Source of the DNA: DATCVA01 sp036567205
Lineage (GTDB): Bacteria; Pseudomonadota; Gammaproteobacteria; Burkholderiales; Burkholderiaceae_B
Reading direction: 5' to 3'
Assembly (NCBI GenBank): GCA_036567205.1
Contig: DATCVA010000036.1
Location: 1-7,197 of the forward strand
Length of the DNA: 7,197 nucleotides
Position 1 is the stretch's first letter. Each line of letters begins with the position of its first letter. A program made the position numbers and the translations under genes. Of this stretch, positions 1 to 6,387 are shown piece by piece. The notes below the pieces were generated by a model. It was not told the DNA's origin and made no database searches. It saw only the letters and a program-made list of their open reading frames with translations.

Positions 1-50
1 CCGTTTGCGTTTTGGACCGAGCGCATCCGTAATATTCCGCTAAGCCCCGA

Positions 51-100
51 TATTTCGTATAAAGATAGATACTCCTGGTATTTCACATAAAGATAGACAC
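51..100. repeat. Tandem 22-bp direct repeats, operator-like
   Basis: Two copies of a 22-bp sequence, at 51-72 and 79-100, share the core ATAAAGATAGA and the lead TATTTC and differ at only three positions. Their starts are 28 bp apart. They sit 77-126 bp before the likely start of the Bug receptor gene. Position, length and spacing fit a pair of binding sites for a transcription regulator acting on the receptor-hydratase genes. No known regulator consensus was recognised, so the operator role is inference. Confidence 0.55.
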
Positions 101-176
101 GCAGTTAGAATGGCGAGGTTTATCTGCCCGCACGCGGCGGATATTAGCTTGCTATATCGAAAATATGGGGATATCT

Positions 177-1154
177 GTGAAAAAAAACATTGCACGCTGG
201 GCTGCTTTGGCTGCCTGTCTTTCTTTTTCTTCGGCGCTTTGGGCTTCTGACTATCCCGCAAAAGATATGTCATGGGTAGTTCCGCTGGCTCCAGGCGGTC
301 CGGCTGACACGTTGTCGCGCAGTATCGCCAACAAAATGGGTCAGCAGTTAGGGAAGTCTATCGTCATCGAGAACGTGGCTGGCGCCGGTGGCACTATTGG
401 TGCGGGAAAAGCCGTCAATAATCCAGCGGATGGTTATCATTTCCTTATGGGGCATATGGGTTTCATGGGGGCCGCGCCGTCGCTTTATAAGCAGTTAAGC
501 TACGATCCCGTAAAGGACTTCAAGGCGGTAATCCGGTTTCCAGATACTCCTGCCGTGTTATTGGTTCCCCAGAATCCGAAATTCCAGACCTTGCAAGAGT
601 TGGTGGATTACGCCAAGGGTCATCCAGGCGAGGTCAATTTTGGCACTGCAGGCGTGGGATCGGCCTCTCACCTTATCGCGGCGCTCTTTGCCTCGGCCGC
701 GAATATTGAAGTTCAGATGATTCCCTATAAAGGTAATGCACCAGCGATGGCCGATTTAATGGGTGGCCGTCTCGATGCGTTATTTGACCAGAGCAATACA
801 GCACTGGGCCACGTGCGTGGCGGGAAAGTGAAAGCACTGGGGGTAGCGACACTGGAACCAATGAAACAGTTTCCCAATGTTCCCGTGGTTGCGTCCATTA
901 TTCCAGGGTTTGAGGCCGCTACCTGGTATGGCCTTTATGCCCCTCGGAATACGTCTGATGAGCAGATAGAGGTGCTTCATAAGGCTTATCTGAAAGTAAT
1001 GGGCGATGCTGATTTCACGCAGTCTTTATCGGATCAGGGGGTTCAGCTTCTAAGCGGCGACAAATACGGCCCCGCGAGCTTTCAGAAATTGACGGCAGAC
1101 GAAATTCAACGCTGGGCTAAAGTGATTGAAAATGCTGGAATTCCGCGTCAGTAG
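177..1154 (+). CDS. Bug-family (TctC-type) periplasmic solute-binding protein
   Basis: This is a periplasmic receptor of the tripartite tricarboxylate transporter (TTT/Bug) family, which binds small carboxylates or similar solutes. The family pattern is clear: VPLAPGGPADTLSR near the mature N-terminus, then a G-A-G-G-T-I-G turn followed by NPADGYHF, then MIPYKGNAPAMADLMGGRLD in the middle. The N-terminus is a signal peptide with a KKNIAR n-region, a hydrophobic stretch and likely cleavage after ALWA, giving a mature start at SDYPAKD. GTG at 177 is chosen because GGGG lies 6 nt before it and the signal peptide is then canonical. ATG at 165 is possible, giving 329 instead of 325 residues, but has no visible ribosome site. 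An LAAC stretch in the signal resembles a lipobox, though lipidation is less likely. The hydratase gene follows after 21 nt. No TctA or TctB membrane subunit is in the window, so it is an orphan here, as many Bug genes are. The ligand is unknown. Confidence 0.9.
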   Translation: MKKNIARWAALAACLSFSSALWASDYPAKDMSWVVPLAPGGPADTLSRSIANKMGQQLGKSIVIENVAGAGGTIGAGKAVNNPADGYHFLMGHMGFMGAAPSLYKQLSYDPVKDFKAVIRFPDTPAVLLVPQNPKFQTLQELVDYAKGHPGEVNFGTAGVGSASHLIAALFASAANIEVQMIPYKGNAPAMADLMGGRLDALFDQSNTALGHVRGGKVKALGVATLEPMKQFPNVPVVASIIPGFEAATWYGLYAPRNTSDEQIEVLHKAYLKVMGDADFTQSLSDQGVQLLSGDKYGPASFQKLTADEIQRWAKVIENAGIPRQ

Positions 1155-1175
1155 TGCTTAAGGAAATACTAGCTC

Positions 1176-2681
1176 ATGAAAAAAATTAACGTCGCCGACT
1201 TTATCGATAGCGTTGCTACCGCGCTGCAATACATCAGTTATACACATCCGACTGATTTTGTAGAGGCATTGCAACGCGCGTTCGACGAAGAGGACAACCC
1301 CCCCGCTAAAGGGGCTCTTTTGCAGCTTCTGGTCAATAGCAAAATGAGCATGCTTAATAAGCGTCCGGTTTGCCAGGACACCGGCGTTGCCAACGTGTAC
1401 GTCAAGATGGGCACCGGCGTTTCGCTGTATTGCGCAGATGGTTCTGATGTTCCTGCGTTGGAAACACTGGTTAATGAGGCAATTGGCAGGGCCTACAACG
1501 ATCCTCGTAATCCTTTGCGTGCAACGGTTATTGAAGATCCTTTGGGGCGCCGGACCAACACGCGAAATAATGCGCCCGGTGTGGTGAACGTCCAGATAGT
1601 CGGGGGCGATGTCTTTGATGTCACGGTCGCAGCCAAGGGCGGAGGCGGCGATGTTAAGGCGCGTTTCAAAATGCTGACCGCAAGTGATTCGGTGGCAGAT
1701 TGGATTGTCAGCGAGATTCCCAAGCTTGGCGCGGGCTGGTGCCCGCCTGGCGTTTTAGGCGTTGGTGTTGGCGGGGGCGGCCCCGAAGATACTATGCGTT
1801 TGGCTAAAGAGTCGTTGTTTACGCCAATCGATATTGAGGAGCTTCGGCTTCGTGGCCCGCAAGACAAGGAAGAAGAACTGCGCCTGGAGCTTATGGATCG
1901 GATTAATGACTTGGGAATCGGCGCGCAAGGGCTGGGCGGAAAAACAACCGTGCTTGATGTCAAGGTTAATACGGCACCTTGCCACGCTGCCATGCAGCCG
2001 GTTGCCATTATTCCGAATTGTGCCGCAACTCGTTTTATTTCCTTTTCTCTGGACGGTAGCGGCCCGGCCCGGATGCCCGAAACCGACCCATCCATCTGGG
2101 CTTCAATCCCAGATTCATTCAATTCTGCCGAGGGAATCCGGGTCGACCTTGACACGTTATCTTCCGATGGCGTGAAGCAATGGAAGACGGGGCAGTTGTT
2201 GCTGTTGTCGGGCAAGCTGCTGACAGGACGCGACGCTGCGCATAAGCGGCTGGTGGACTTGTTGGACCGTAACGAGCCTTTGCCAGTTAGTCTTGAAAAC
2301 CGGGTGATTTTTTATGTTGGCCCTGTTGACCCCGTCGAAGACGAGGTTATTGGCCCCGCCGGTCCAACCACCTCGGCGCGTATGGACAAGTTCCTGCGAC
2401 AAATGATGGGACAAGGGTTGTTAGCCTCTGTCGGCAAGGCCGAACGTACCAAAGCCGCGGTTGATGTCATCAAGGAGTTCGGCGCGGCTTACCTTATTGC
2501 CGTTGGGGGCGCGGCCTATCTTGCTTCTAAGTCCGTCGTAAGCTCCAGGGTCGTTGCATTTGCTGACTTGGGTATGGAGGCCATTTACGAGTTCGAGGTT
2601 AAAGACATGCCCGTTACTGTTGCTGTCGATGCCGAGGGGAAAAGCATCCATAAATACATTCCCATATCGACGTCTTATTGA
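1176..2681 (+). CDS. Class I (Fe-S) fumarase-type hydro-lyase
   Basis: Oxygen-sensitive class I hydro-lyases carry a [4Fe-4S] cluster and add or remove water on C4-C5 dicarboxylates (fumarate/malate, tartrate, mesaconate/citramalate). The N-terminal Fumerase domain covers roughly residues 10-285 and the C-terminal beta domain roughly 325-500 in one chain, as in E. coli FumA. Likely cluster ligands are C66 (in PVCQDTG), C189 (in GAGWCPPG) and C282 (in IPNCAATR). Their spacings, 123 and 93, are close to those of FumA. D68 and the GPTTSARMD segment (residues 395-403) match known active-site positions. The length, 501 residues, is close to normal. AAGGAAA at 1160-1166 is the ribosome site. The gene is probably co-transcribed with the Bug receptor and ends at a strong terminator. 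It may be a housekeeping fumarase. Being tied to a solute receptor and near a DapA-like lyase makes a catabolic hydratase, such as tartrate dehydratase or mesaconase, equally plausible. Confidence 0.9.
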   Translation: MKKINVADFIDSVATALQYISYTHPTDFVEALQRAFDEEDNPPAKGALLQLLVNSKMSMLNKRPVCQDTGVANVYVKMGTGVSLYCADGSDVPALETLVNEAIGRAYNDPRNPLRATVIEDPLGRRTNTRNNAPGVVNVQIVGGDVFDVTVAAKGGGGDVKARFKMLTASDSVADWIVSEIPKLGAGWCPPGVLGVGVGGGGPEDTMRLAKESLFTPIDIEELRLRGPQDKEEELRLELMDRINDLGIGAQGLGGKTTVLDVKVNTAPCHAAMQPVAIIPNCAATRFISFSLDGSGPARMPETDPSIWASIPDSFNSAEGIRVDLDTLSSDGVKQWKTGQLLLLSGKLLTGRDAAHKRLVDLLDRNEPLPVSLENRVIFYVGPVDPVEDEVIGPAGPTTSARMDKFLRQMMGQGLLASVGKAERTKAAVDVIKEFGAAYLIAVGGAAYLASKSVVSSRVVAFADLGMEAIYEFEVKDMPVTVAVDAEGKSIHKYIPISTSY

Positions 2682-2707
2682 TTTTTTTGTTTTTAACAGT
2701 TGTGCTG

Positions 2708-2742
2708 AACCCGCATCGCCCATTGGCGCCGCGGGTTTTTTT
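2708..2742 (+). terminator. Rho-independent terminator after the fumarase gene
   Basis: A perfect 7-bp outer stem, AACCCGC (2708-2714) with GCGGGTT (2731-2737), encloses a 4-bp inner stem (CGCC with GGCG, loop CATT), and is followed by seven T residues at 2736-2742. It begins 27 nt after the fumarase stop codon. It should end the receptor-hydratase transcript and makes the following DapA-like gene a separate transcription unit. Confidence 0.88.
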
Positions 2743-2759
2743 ATATTGAAAGACGTACA

Positions 2760-2796
2760 GATACGCAGTTAAAGTGTTTTCCCTTATGGTATTTCA
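2760..2796. promoter_or_regulatory. Sequence blocks shared with the Bug-gene leader
   Basis: GATACGCAGTTA at 2760-2771 matches GACACGCAGTTA at 96-107 in 11 of 12 positions. TGGTATTTCA at 2787-2796 is identical to 76-85, which overlaps the second direct repeat. The order of the two blocks is reversed between the leaders. Both lie between the terminator and the candidate promoter of the DapA-like gene. They may be parts of binding sites for one regulator of both units; this is inferred from similarity only. Confidence 0.35.
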
Positions 2797-2797
2797 A

Positions 2798-2826
2798 TTG
2801 CCGTCCTTGCCAATCGGGGGCACAAT
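2798..2826 (+). promoter_or_regulatory. Candidate sigma70 promoter of the DapA-like gene
   Basis: TTGCCG (2798-2803) and CACAAT (2821-2826) are separated by exactly 17 nt, and each matches four of six consensus bases. They lie in the only non-coding stretch after the terminator, about 40 nt before the start codon, where a promoter is required if the terminator works. The match is moderate and no transcript start is known. Confidence 0.35.
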
Positions 2827-2865
2827 GATTTCTCTTCAGTTGCGTGCAACCGTAAAGGAATATCT

Positions 2866-3804
2866 ATGCCACATAGCCAGTTGCTGCCTCAGGATTTCAA
2901 GTCTTCAGTTGTAGCGGCTCCTCCCATTGCGTTAACGTCTGATTTTGAAATTGCGTACGACCAGAACGCTGCCCTGACGCGTCACATCGAGAGCGGCGGC
3001 GCACGAATCCTGCTGTATGGGGGCAATGCCAACCTTTATCATTATGGCCAAAGGCTCTATCGCGATGCGCTAAAGATGATGCATGCGTTTCAAACTGAAC
3101 GGACCAGTGTTATTACGTCGATTGGGCCCGATTTTGGCAAGATGCTGGATCAGACCAAAGCAGTGCGCGAGATTGGCTTGAAGAATGTCATGCTATTGCC
3201 GATGGCGTTTCCCGCTGACTCTGCCGGGGTTGCCAACGGTGCGCGCCGGGTCGCCAACGAGCTGGGTTTTGGTGTAATTCTTTACATCAAAGATGAAAAC
3301 TACGTTCACCCCGATGAGCTGGCGCGGCTTATACGCGAGGGTGTTGTACGCTTCGTTAAATACGCAGTCGACCGTGAGGACCCGGTTAACGATTCCTATC
3401 TTGATTCAATCCTTGCCGAGGTGGGAACCGACGTCGTTGCCAGCGGCATGGGCGAAGTTCCCATTGCCGATCACCTGGCACGACGCAAGCTGGCTACATT
3501 TACATCGGGCGCGGTGTGCATAGCGCCTGCTGCTGCAATGGAGCTGTTGTCTTTGCATAAGTCCGGAGACACCGAGCGGGCGGAGCAACTGGCCGAACCG
3601 TTTCTAGAGTTCCAGCAATTGTGCTGCAGAATCGGCAGTATGAAAGTGCTGCACGATGGGGTCAGTATTTCGGGTGTTGCCGATATGGGGCCGCTTTTGC
3701 CCATGGTGTCCAATATAACGGCCGCCGAAAAGCCAGAGGTACAGAAGGTTATTACGGGCTTGCTTGAGGTGGAAAAGGCCGTGCTTGAAGCCGTAAGCGT
3801 TTAA
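2866..3804 (+). CDS. DapA-superfamily lyase/aldolase, divergent subgroup
   Basis: The protein is a 312-residue TIM-barrel enzyme of the dihydrodipicolinate synthase / N-acetylneuraminate lyase superfamily, whose members form a Schiff base between a lysine and a 2-oxo acid. The likely Schiff-base lysine is K165 in VRFVKYAVDRED, and the catalytic tyrosine is Y140 in GVILYIKDEN, 25 residues earlier. The usual GTTGE carboxylate-binding motif is replaced by YGGNANLY (residues 51-58), and the arginine that follows the tyrosine in DapA is not evident. It is therefore probably not the lysine-pathway DapA but an aldolase, dehydratase or lyase with another substrate. AAAGGA at 2854-2859, 6 nt before ATG, supports the start. 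It lies behind the receptor-hydratase unit but after a terminator, and shares leader sequence blocks with it, so it likely works in the same degradation pathway. The exact reaction is unknown. Confidence 0.82.
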   Translation: MPHSQLLPQDFKSSVVAAPPIALTSDFEIAYDQNAALTRHIESGGARILLYGGNANLYHYGQRLYRDALKMMHAFQTERTSVITSIGPDFGKMLDQTKAVREIGLKNVMLLPMAFPADSAGVANGARRVANELGFGVILYIKDENYVHPDELARLIREGVVRFVKYAVDREDPVNDSYLDSILAEVGTDVVASGMGEVPIADHLARRKLATFTSGAVCIAPAAAMELLSLHKSGDTERAEQLAEPFLEFQQLCCRIGSMKVLHDGVSISGVADMGPLLPMVSNITAAEKPEVQKVITGLLEVEKAVLEAVSV

Positions 3805-3906
3805 TTCCATCTTCAAATCAACACGTGGACTGTGTCGACTTCGCTGTTCATCAAAGGTACCGCCAGCGCGTCACCTTCGCGTTCACGATTGATTTGGAAA
3901 TGGAAT
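3804..3906. repeat. Long imperfect inverted repeat between convergent genes
   Basis: Arms of 18 bp at 3804-3821 and 3889-3906 pair with 16 Watson-Crick matches, one G-T and one mismatch. After a small bulge the stem continues as CGTGGAC (3824-3830) with GTTCACG (3881-3887). A further CGCTG/CAGCG stem (3842-3846 with 3864-3868) lies inside. The left arm starts at the last base of the DapA-like stop codon, and the right arm ends 14 nt before the gshA stop. There is no T-run on either strand, so it is not a typical intrinsic terminator. It could be a bidirectional RNA 3'-end structure or a small mobile remnant. Confidence 0.6.
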
Positions 3907-3920
3907 AGCAGCACACCAGC

Positions 3921-5504
3921 TTAAGACTCAGCTGAAACAAGCTCTGGCTTCTTTAGTCCCGCGTGGTAGCGGGCGACGTACGACGCGAAGTCTTCCCGGT
4001 CGCTCTGCTCAATCTGCTTTTGTTGCAGCAGGGACTCGGCCGTAAGCTGCTTGAACTCTTCTTGCTGTGCCTTGCTTAGCGGGGTGGCCAGCAGCGTATC
4101 GCGGTGCTGGCGGCTTTGCCGTAACGAAAAATCATGCAAGCTTATTTGCTCTGCACGAAGTTGCCGTAGCAATTGTGCCGAGGGCGTTTGCTCGCTATCA
4201 GTTAGTTTAATACGCTGCGCGTTAACGGCGGCTGTGTAGTCTGTGACGCCATAGGCGCTGTCCAGGATTTCGGCATAAGGCTGGATCAGCTCGAGCAGGT
4301 CGTTGCCCCAGTCGGCCAGGCTGACCGGCTGGCTTTGCCTGACCAGCGTAAGGCCCGGTTTGCGGCCCTCTTTGGCAACCAGGCCAAAGTTATCATGACT
4401 GTCCTGGCAGAAGCCGGCGTTCGGAAACATTGGGCTGTCTTCGGCGGCACAGCACAGCAAAAATGCATCCATAAAGTAACTGGTTTGTGCCGAAATACCG
4501 ATGGGTGAGGCCGGGTCGATGTCAAGGCAGCGTACTTCAATGTATTGCACCCCGCGAGCCGCGAGTGCCGTGGAGGGACGTTCGCAGCGCTCGGTCGTTC
4601 GCTTGGGACGAATGCTGGAATAAAATTCGTTTTCAATTTGAAGCAGATTGGTATTGAGCTGGATCCATTCGCCGTTACGGTGTGTGCCTATGGCCTCGTA
4701 CGCCGGCCATGGGGTCGTGACGGCATCATAAACGCGTTGTATAAATGTCTGGATATCGTTATAGCAGAGCTGCAAGTCGGATTGGGCTTTGTTCTGATAG
4801 CCCAGATCGCTCATGCGCAAGCTGGTCGCGTACGGCAAATAAAGGGTGTCGCTGTCCAGTTCGGTTAAAGCATGATCGACGCTTTTCATGAAGCTTTTCG
4901 ATACGGCTGGCGAGGCGCCGAATAAATACATTAATAACCAGGAATTGCGGGTGAAGTTCCGGATAAGCGACAAGTAGCCATTCGAGCGTTTTTCTTGAAG
5001 TGTTTTTCCCTGGGCGCCCAACGCATCCCATAGGTTATCGGGCAACGAGAAGTTGTAATGCACGCCAGCTATGCATTGCATGGCTTTGCCATAACGCACG
5101 GCCAGGCCGCGCCGATACACATGTTTCAGCATCCCTGTATTCGACGTTCCATACCAGGCAATGGGAATTTCAGCTTCCGGCGGCAAGTGCGCCGGCATGG
5201 ATTGGTTCCAGATAAGCTCGTCGTTGAGTTGTTGTGCAACAAAGCGATGTGTTTCGGTAAGCTCGTCAAGCAAGTCCGGCACCGACGACTGCGTTCCGGT
5301 GATAAGCTCAAGCAAGGCTTCGGAGTAGTCGGTGGTTATTTTAGGATGGGTCAGCGCGCTGCCCAAAACGGGCGGATGCGGTGTTTTGGCCAAGATCCCC
5401 TGACTGTCGACGCGTAAGCCTTCTTTCTCGATACCCCGCAAAATGCTGGTGAGGGATGGAAGGTTTGCACGCAGTGAGGCATTGCGTTCGGTACTTATTG
5501 TCAT
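3921..5504 (-). CDS. gshA: Glutamate-cysteine ligase (type 1, E. coli-like)
   Basis: GshA joins L-glutamate and L-cysteine with ATP, the first and rate-limiting step of cytosolic glutathione synthesis. The 527-residue product follows the E. coli enzyme (about 518) end to end. Visible family segments are RGIEKEGLRV (residues 23-32), SALTHPKITTDYSEALLELI (49-68), YGTSNTG (118-124), GVHYNFSLP (147-155), LFGASPA (194-200), LLQIENEFYSSIRPKR (287-302) and YIEVRCLDIDP (321-331). The acidic residues E26, E28, D59, E62 and E66 are in place for metal and substrate binding. The ATG at 5504 is the only sensible start, since the conserved region begins about 20 residues in; the ribosome site (AAAGAT on the minus strand) is weak. 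The gene stands alone, divergent from a lipoprotein gene and convergent with the DapA-like gene. The C-terminus runs about 10 residues past the E. coli end. Confidence 0.97.
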   Translation of the reverse strand: MTISTERNASLRANLPSLTSILRGIEKEGLRVDSQGILAKTPHPPVLGSALTHPKITTDYSEALLELITGTQSSVPDLLDELTETHRFVAQQLNDELIWNQSMPAHLPPEAEIPIAWYGTSNTGMLKHVYRRGLAVRYGKAMQCIAGVHYNFSLPDNLWDALGAQGKTLQEKRSNGYLSLIRNFTRNSWLLMYLFGASPAVSKSFMKSVDHALTELDSDTLYLPYATSLRMSDLGYQNKAQSDLQLCYNDIQTFIQRVYDAVTTPWPAYEAIGTHRNGEWIQLNTNLLQIENEFYSSIRPKRTTERCERPSTALAARGVQYIEVRCLDIDPASPIGISAQTSYFMDAFLLCCAAEDSPMFPNAGFCQDSHDNFGLVAKEGRKPGLTLVRQSQPVSLADWGNDLLELIQPYAEILDSAYGVTDYTAAVNAQRIKLTDSEQTPSAQLLRQLRAEQISLHDFSLRQSRQHRDTLLATPLSKAQQEEFKQLTAESLLQQKQIEQSDREDFASYVARYHAGLKKPELVSAES

Positions 5505-5534
5505 TACGGGATATCTTTAATATTTTATGTATCG

Positions 5535-5562
5535 TTGCCGATTTTAACCGAGCCCTTAAAAT
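5535..5562 (+). promoter_or_regulatory. Candidate promoter of the lipoprotein gene
   Basis: TTGCCG (5535-5540, four of six) and TAAAAT (5557-5562, five of six) are 16 nt apart in the 90-nt gap between the divergent gshA and lipoprotein genes. Transcription would start near 5569, which favours the GTG start at 5595 over the TTG at 5574. This is a pattern match only. Confidence 0.35.
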
Positions 5563-5594
5563 AAGAGCAGAACTTGTTAAAAAGGGGTTGGAGA

Positions 5595-6107
5595 GTGTTA
5601 CTACGAGTAGGGTTGGCCGCAGTGCTGCTGGTATTGTTGAGTGGGTGTTCACCCGATTACAACTGGCGCAATGTAGCGGTGGCCGATGGGATGGTCAAGG
5701 CTATTTTTCCCGACAAACCGAAAGTCCAGGAGCGCACGCTCGAGTTTGCGGGGCATAAAGTCATATTCTCGCTGACGACGGCGACTGTTGATGGTGTGGT
5801 GTTTGCTGTGGGTTATGCTCCCTTGCCAGAGGCGCTGCGTAGCGACGAGCCGGCGCGCAACGAAATGGGCCGCGCGGTAATTCGTTCGTTTTATCAAAAC
5901 CTGGGTGTCCCTGTGCCCGACGACTTGCCAGCCTTCGGGACTCGCTTCCGGATCGATGGGCATAGCGCGCAAGGGGCAACCACGCTTCAGGCTACGGCTT
6001 GGATGCTGCCACACGCTCTGGTCGAAGGGATCGTAACGTCGCCGACGGCCTCTTTTCCCGAGCTACAGGCGGATGAGTTTTTCGGATATCTTGCGGCGGG
6101 TCAGTAG
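5595..6107 (+). CDS. Putative outer-membrane lipoprotein of unknown function
   Basis: The protein is about 170 residues with a lipoprotein signal: a hydrophobic run LAAVLLVLL followed by the lipobox LSGC. The lipidated cysteine would be C18, and serine at +2 predicts transfer to the outer membrane rather than retention in the inner one. The mature part has no membrane segment and no motif I recognise. It contains a segment rich in small and beta-type residues (VIFSLTTATVDGVVFAVGYA) and a central LGVPVPDDLPAFG stretch. GTG at 5595 is chosen because AAGGGG (5582-5587) lies 7 nt upstream. A TTG at 5574 would add seven residues, LLKRGWR, and a more basic n-region, and cannot be excluded. It is divergent from gshA with a 90-nt gap, and its 3' end overlaps the HTH gene on the other strand. 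No function is assigned. Confidence 0.8.
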   Translation: MLLRVGLAAVLLVLLSGCSPDYNWRNVAVADGMVKAIFPDKPKVQERTLEFAGHKVIFSLTTATVDGVVFAVGYAPLPEALRSDEPARNEMGRAVIRSFYQNLGVPVPDDLPAFGTRFRIDGHSAQGATTLQATAWMLPHALVEGIVTSPTASFPELQADEFFGYLAAGQ

Positions 6108-6321
6108 TTGACGGGCCGGTTAACTGAGGCAACAGGCCCGCTTGCAGCGCGGCAGTAATCGCAGCTTGCCGTCCATGCACCTGAAGTTTGGCGCAGGCAT
6201 TATGAATATGAAAATTTACCGTACGCTCGGTAAGCCCCAGAATTACTCCCATCTCCCAGCTGGTTTTGCCTACCGCGGCCCAGCATAAACAGGTCAATTC
6301 TCGTGTGGTCAGGGGCTTCAT
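5992..6321 (-). CDS. Stand-alone LuxR-type HTH transcription regulator
   Basis: The 109-residue protein consists of a LuxR/GerE-type DNA-binding domain at residues 1-65 and a Pro/Arg-rich tail. Conserved family positions are visible: L4-T5-x-R7-E8, the CLCWAAVGKTSWEMG segment (11-25), ILGLTERTVNFHIHNA (27-42, recognition helix) and K45-L46. The sequence most resembles the C-terminal domain of autoinducer-binding LuxR proteins, but no ligand or receiver domain precedes it. An in-frame TAG lies 33 nt upstream of the start codon, and the ribosome site GGAGA (6329-6333, minus strand) is 7 nt from ATG, so the short form looks genuine. Residues 72-109 are encoded opposite the end of the lipoprotein gene and look uncharacteristic of the family. 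The true fold probably ends near GLLPQ. It could be a small GerE-like regulator or a relic of a larger one that gained a new start. Confidence 0.78.
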   Translation of the reverse strand: MKPLTTRELTCLCWAAVGKTSWEMGVILGLTERTVNFHIHNACAKLQVHGRQAAITAALQAGLLPQLTGPSTTDPPQDIRKTHPPVAREKRPSATLRSLRPERVAASKP

Positions 6322-6354
6322 TGCATTGTCTCCGTAGTAGCTTGATGTTTTCTA

Positions 6355-6381
6355 ATTACATTTTATATTTAAATGTATCAA
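6355..6381 (-). promoter_or_regulatory. Candidate promoter of the HTH gene with embedded dyad
   Basis: On the minus strand TTGATA (6376-6381) and TGTAAT (6355-6360) each match five of six sigma70 bases, with a short 15-nt spacer. The perfect dyad TACATTT (6357-6363) / AAATGTA (6371-6377), with a 7-nt centre, overlaps both boxes. A protein bound there would block the polymerase, so autorepression by the HTH protein is a reasonable guess. The pairing is seen; the function is inferred. Confidence 0.4.
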
Positions 6382-6387
6382 TTATTT

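Noticed and set aside
1..50. Possible start of a divergent regulator gene (minus-strand ATG at 25-23) or the tail of an upstream + gene ending at 41-43 or 88-90
   Set aside because: Fewer than 30 codons are visible in any frame, no family signature can be read, and the minus-strand ATG has no convincing ribosome site.
119..158. Sigma70 promoter for the Bug gene (TTTATC with ATATTA, or TATATC near 153)
   Set aside because: The boxes match poorly and the spacings are not convincing; an activator-dependent promoter next to the direct repeats is possible but cannot be located.
40..273. 77-residue minus-strand reading frame over the Bug leader and signal peptide
   Set aside because: It runs opposite the signal-peptide coding region, its lysine/proline-rich start mirrors the direct repeats and T-rich signal codons, and it has no ribosome site or domain.
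1493..2215. 240-residue minus-strand reading frame within the fumarase gene
   Set aside because: It is Pro/Ser-rich low-complexity sequence, as expected opposite a GC-rich gene, and the plus-strand fumarase is unmistakable.
3921..5504. Several antisense reading frames of 60-120 codons across gshA
   Set aside because: None has a family signature or a ribosome site, and gshA is conserved along its whole length in the other frame.
6112..6140. CGGGCC/GGCCCG hairpin just after the lipoprotein stop as its terminator
   Set aside because: The 6-bp stem has a 17-nt loop and no T-run, and it lies within the coding sequence of the HTH protein, so it is too weak to call.
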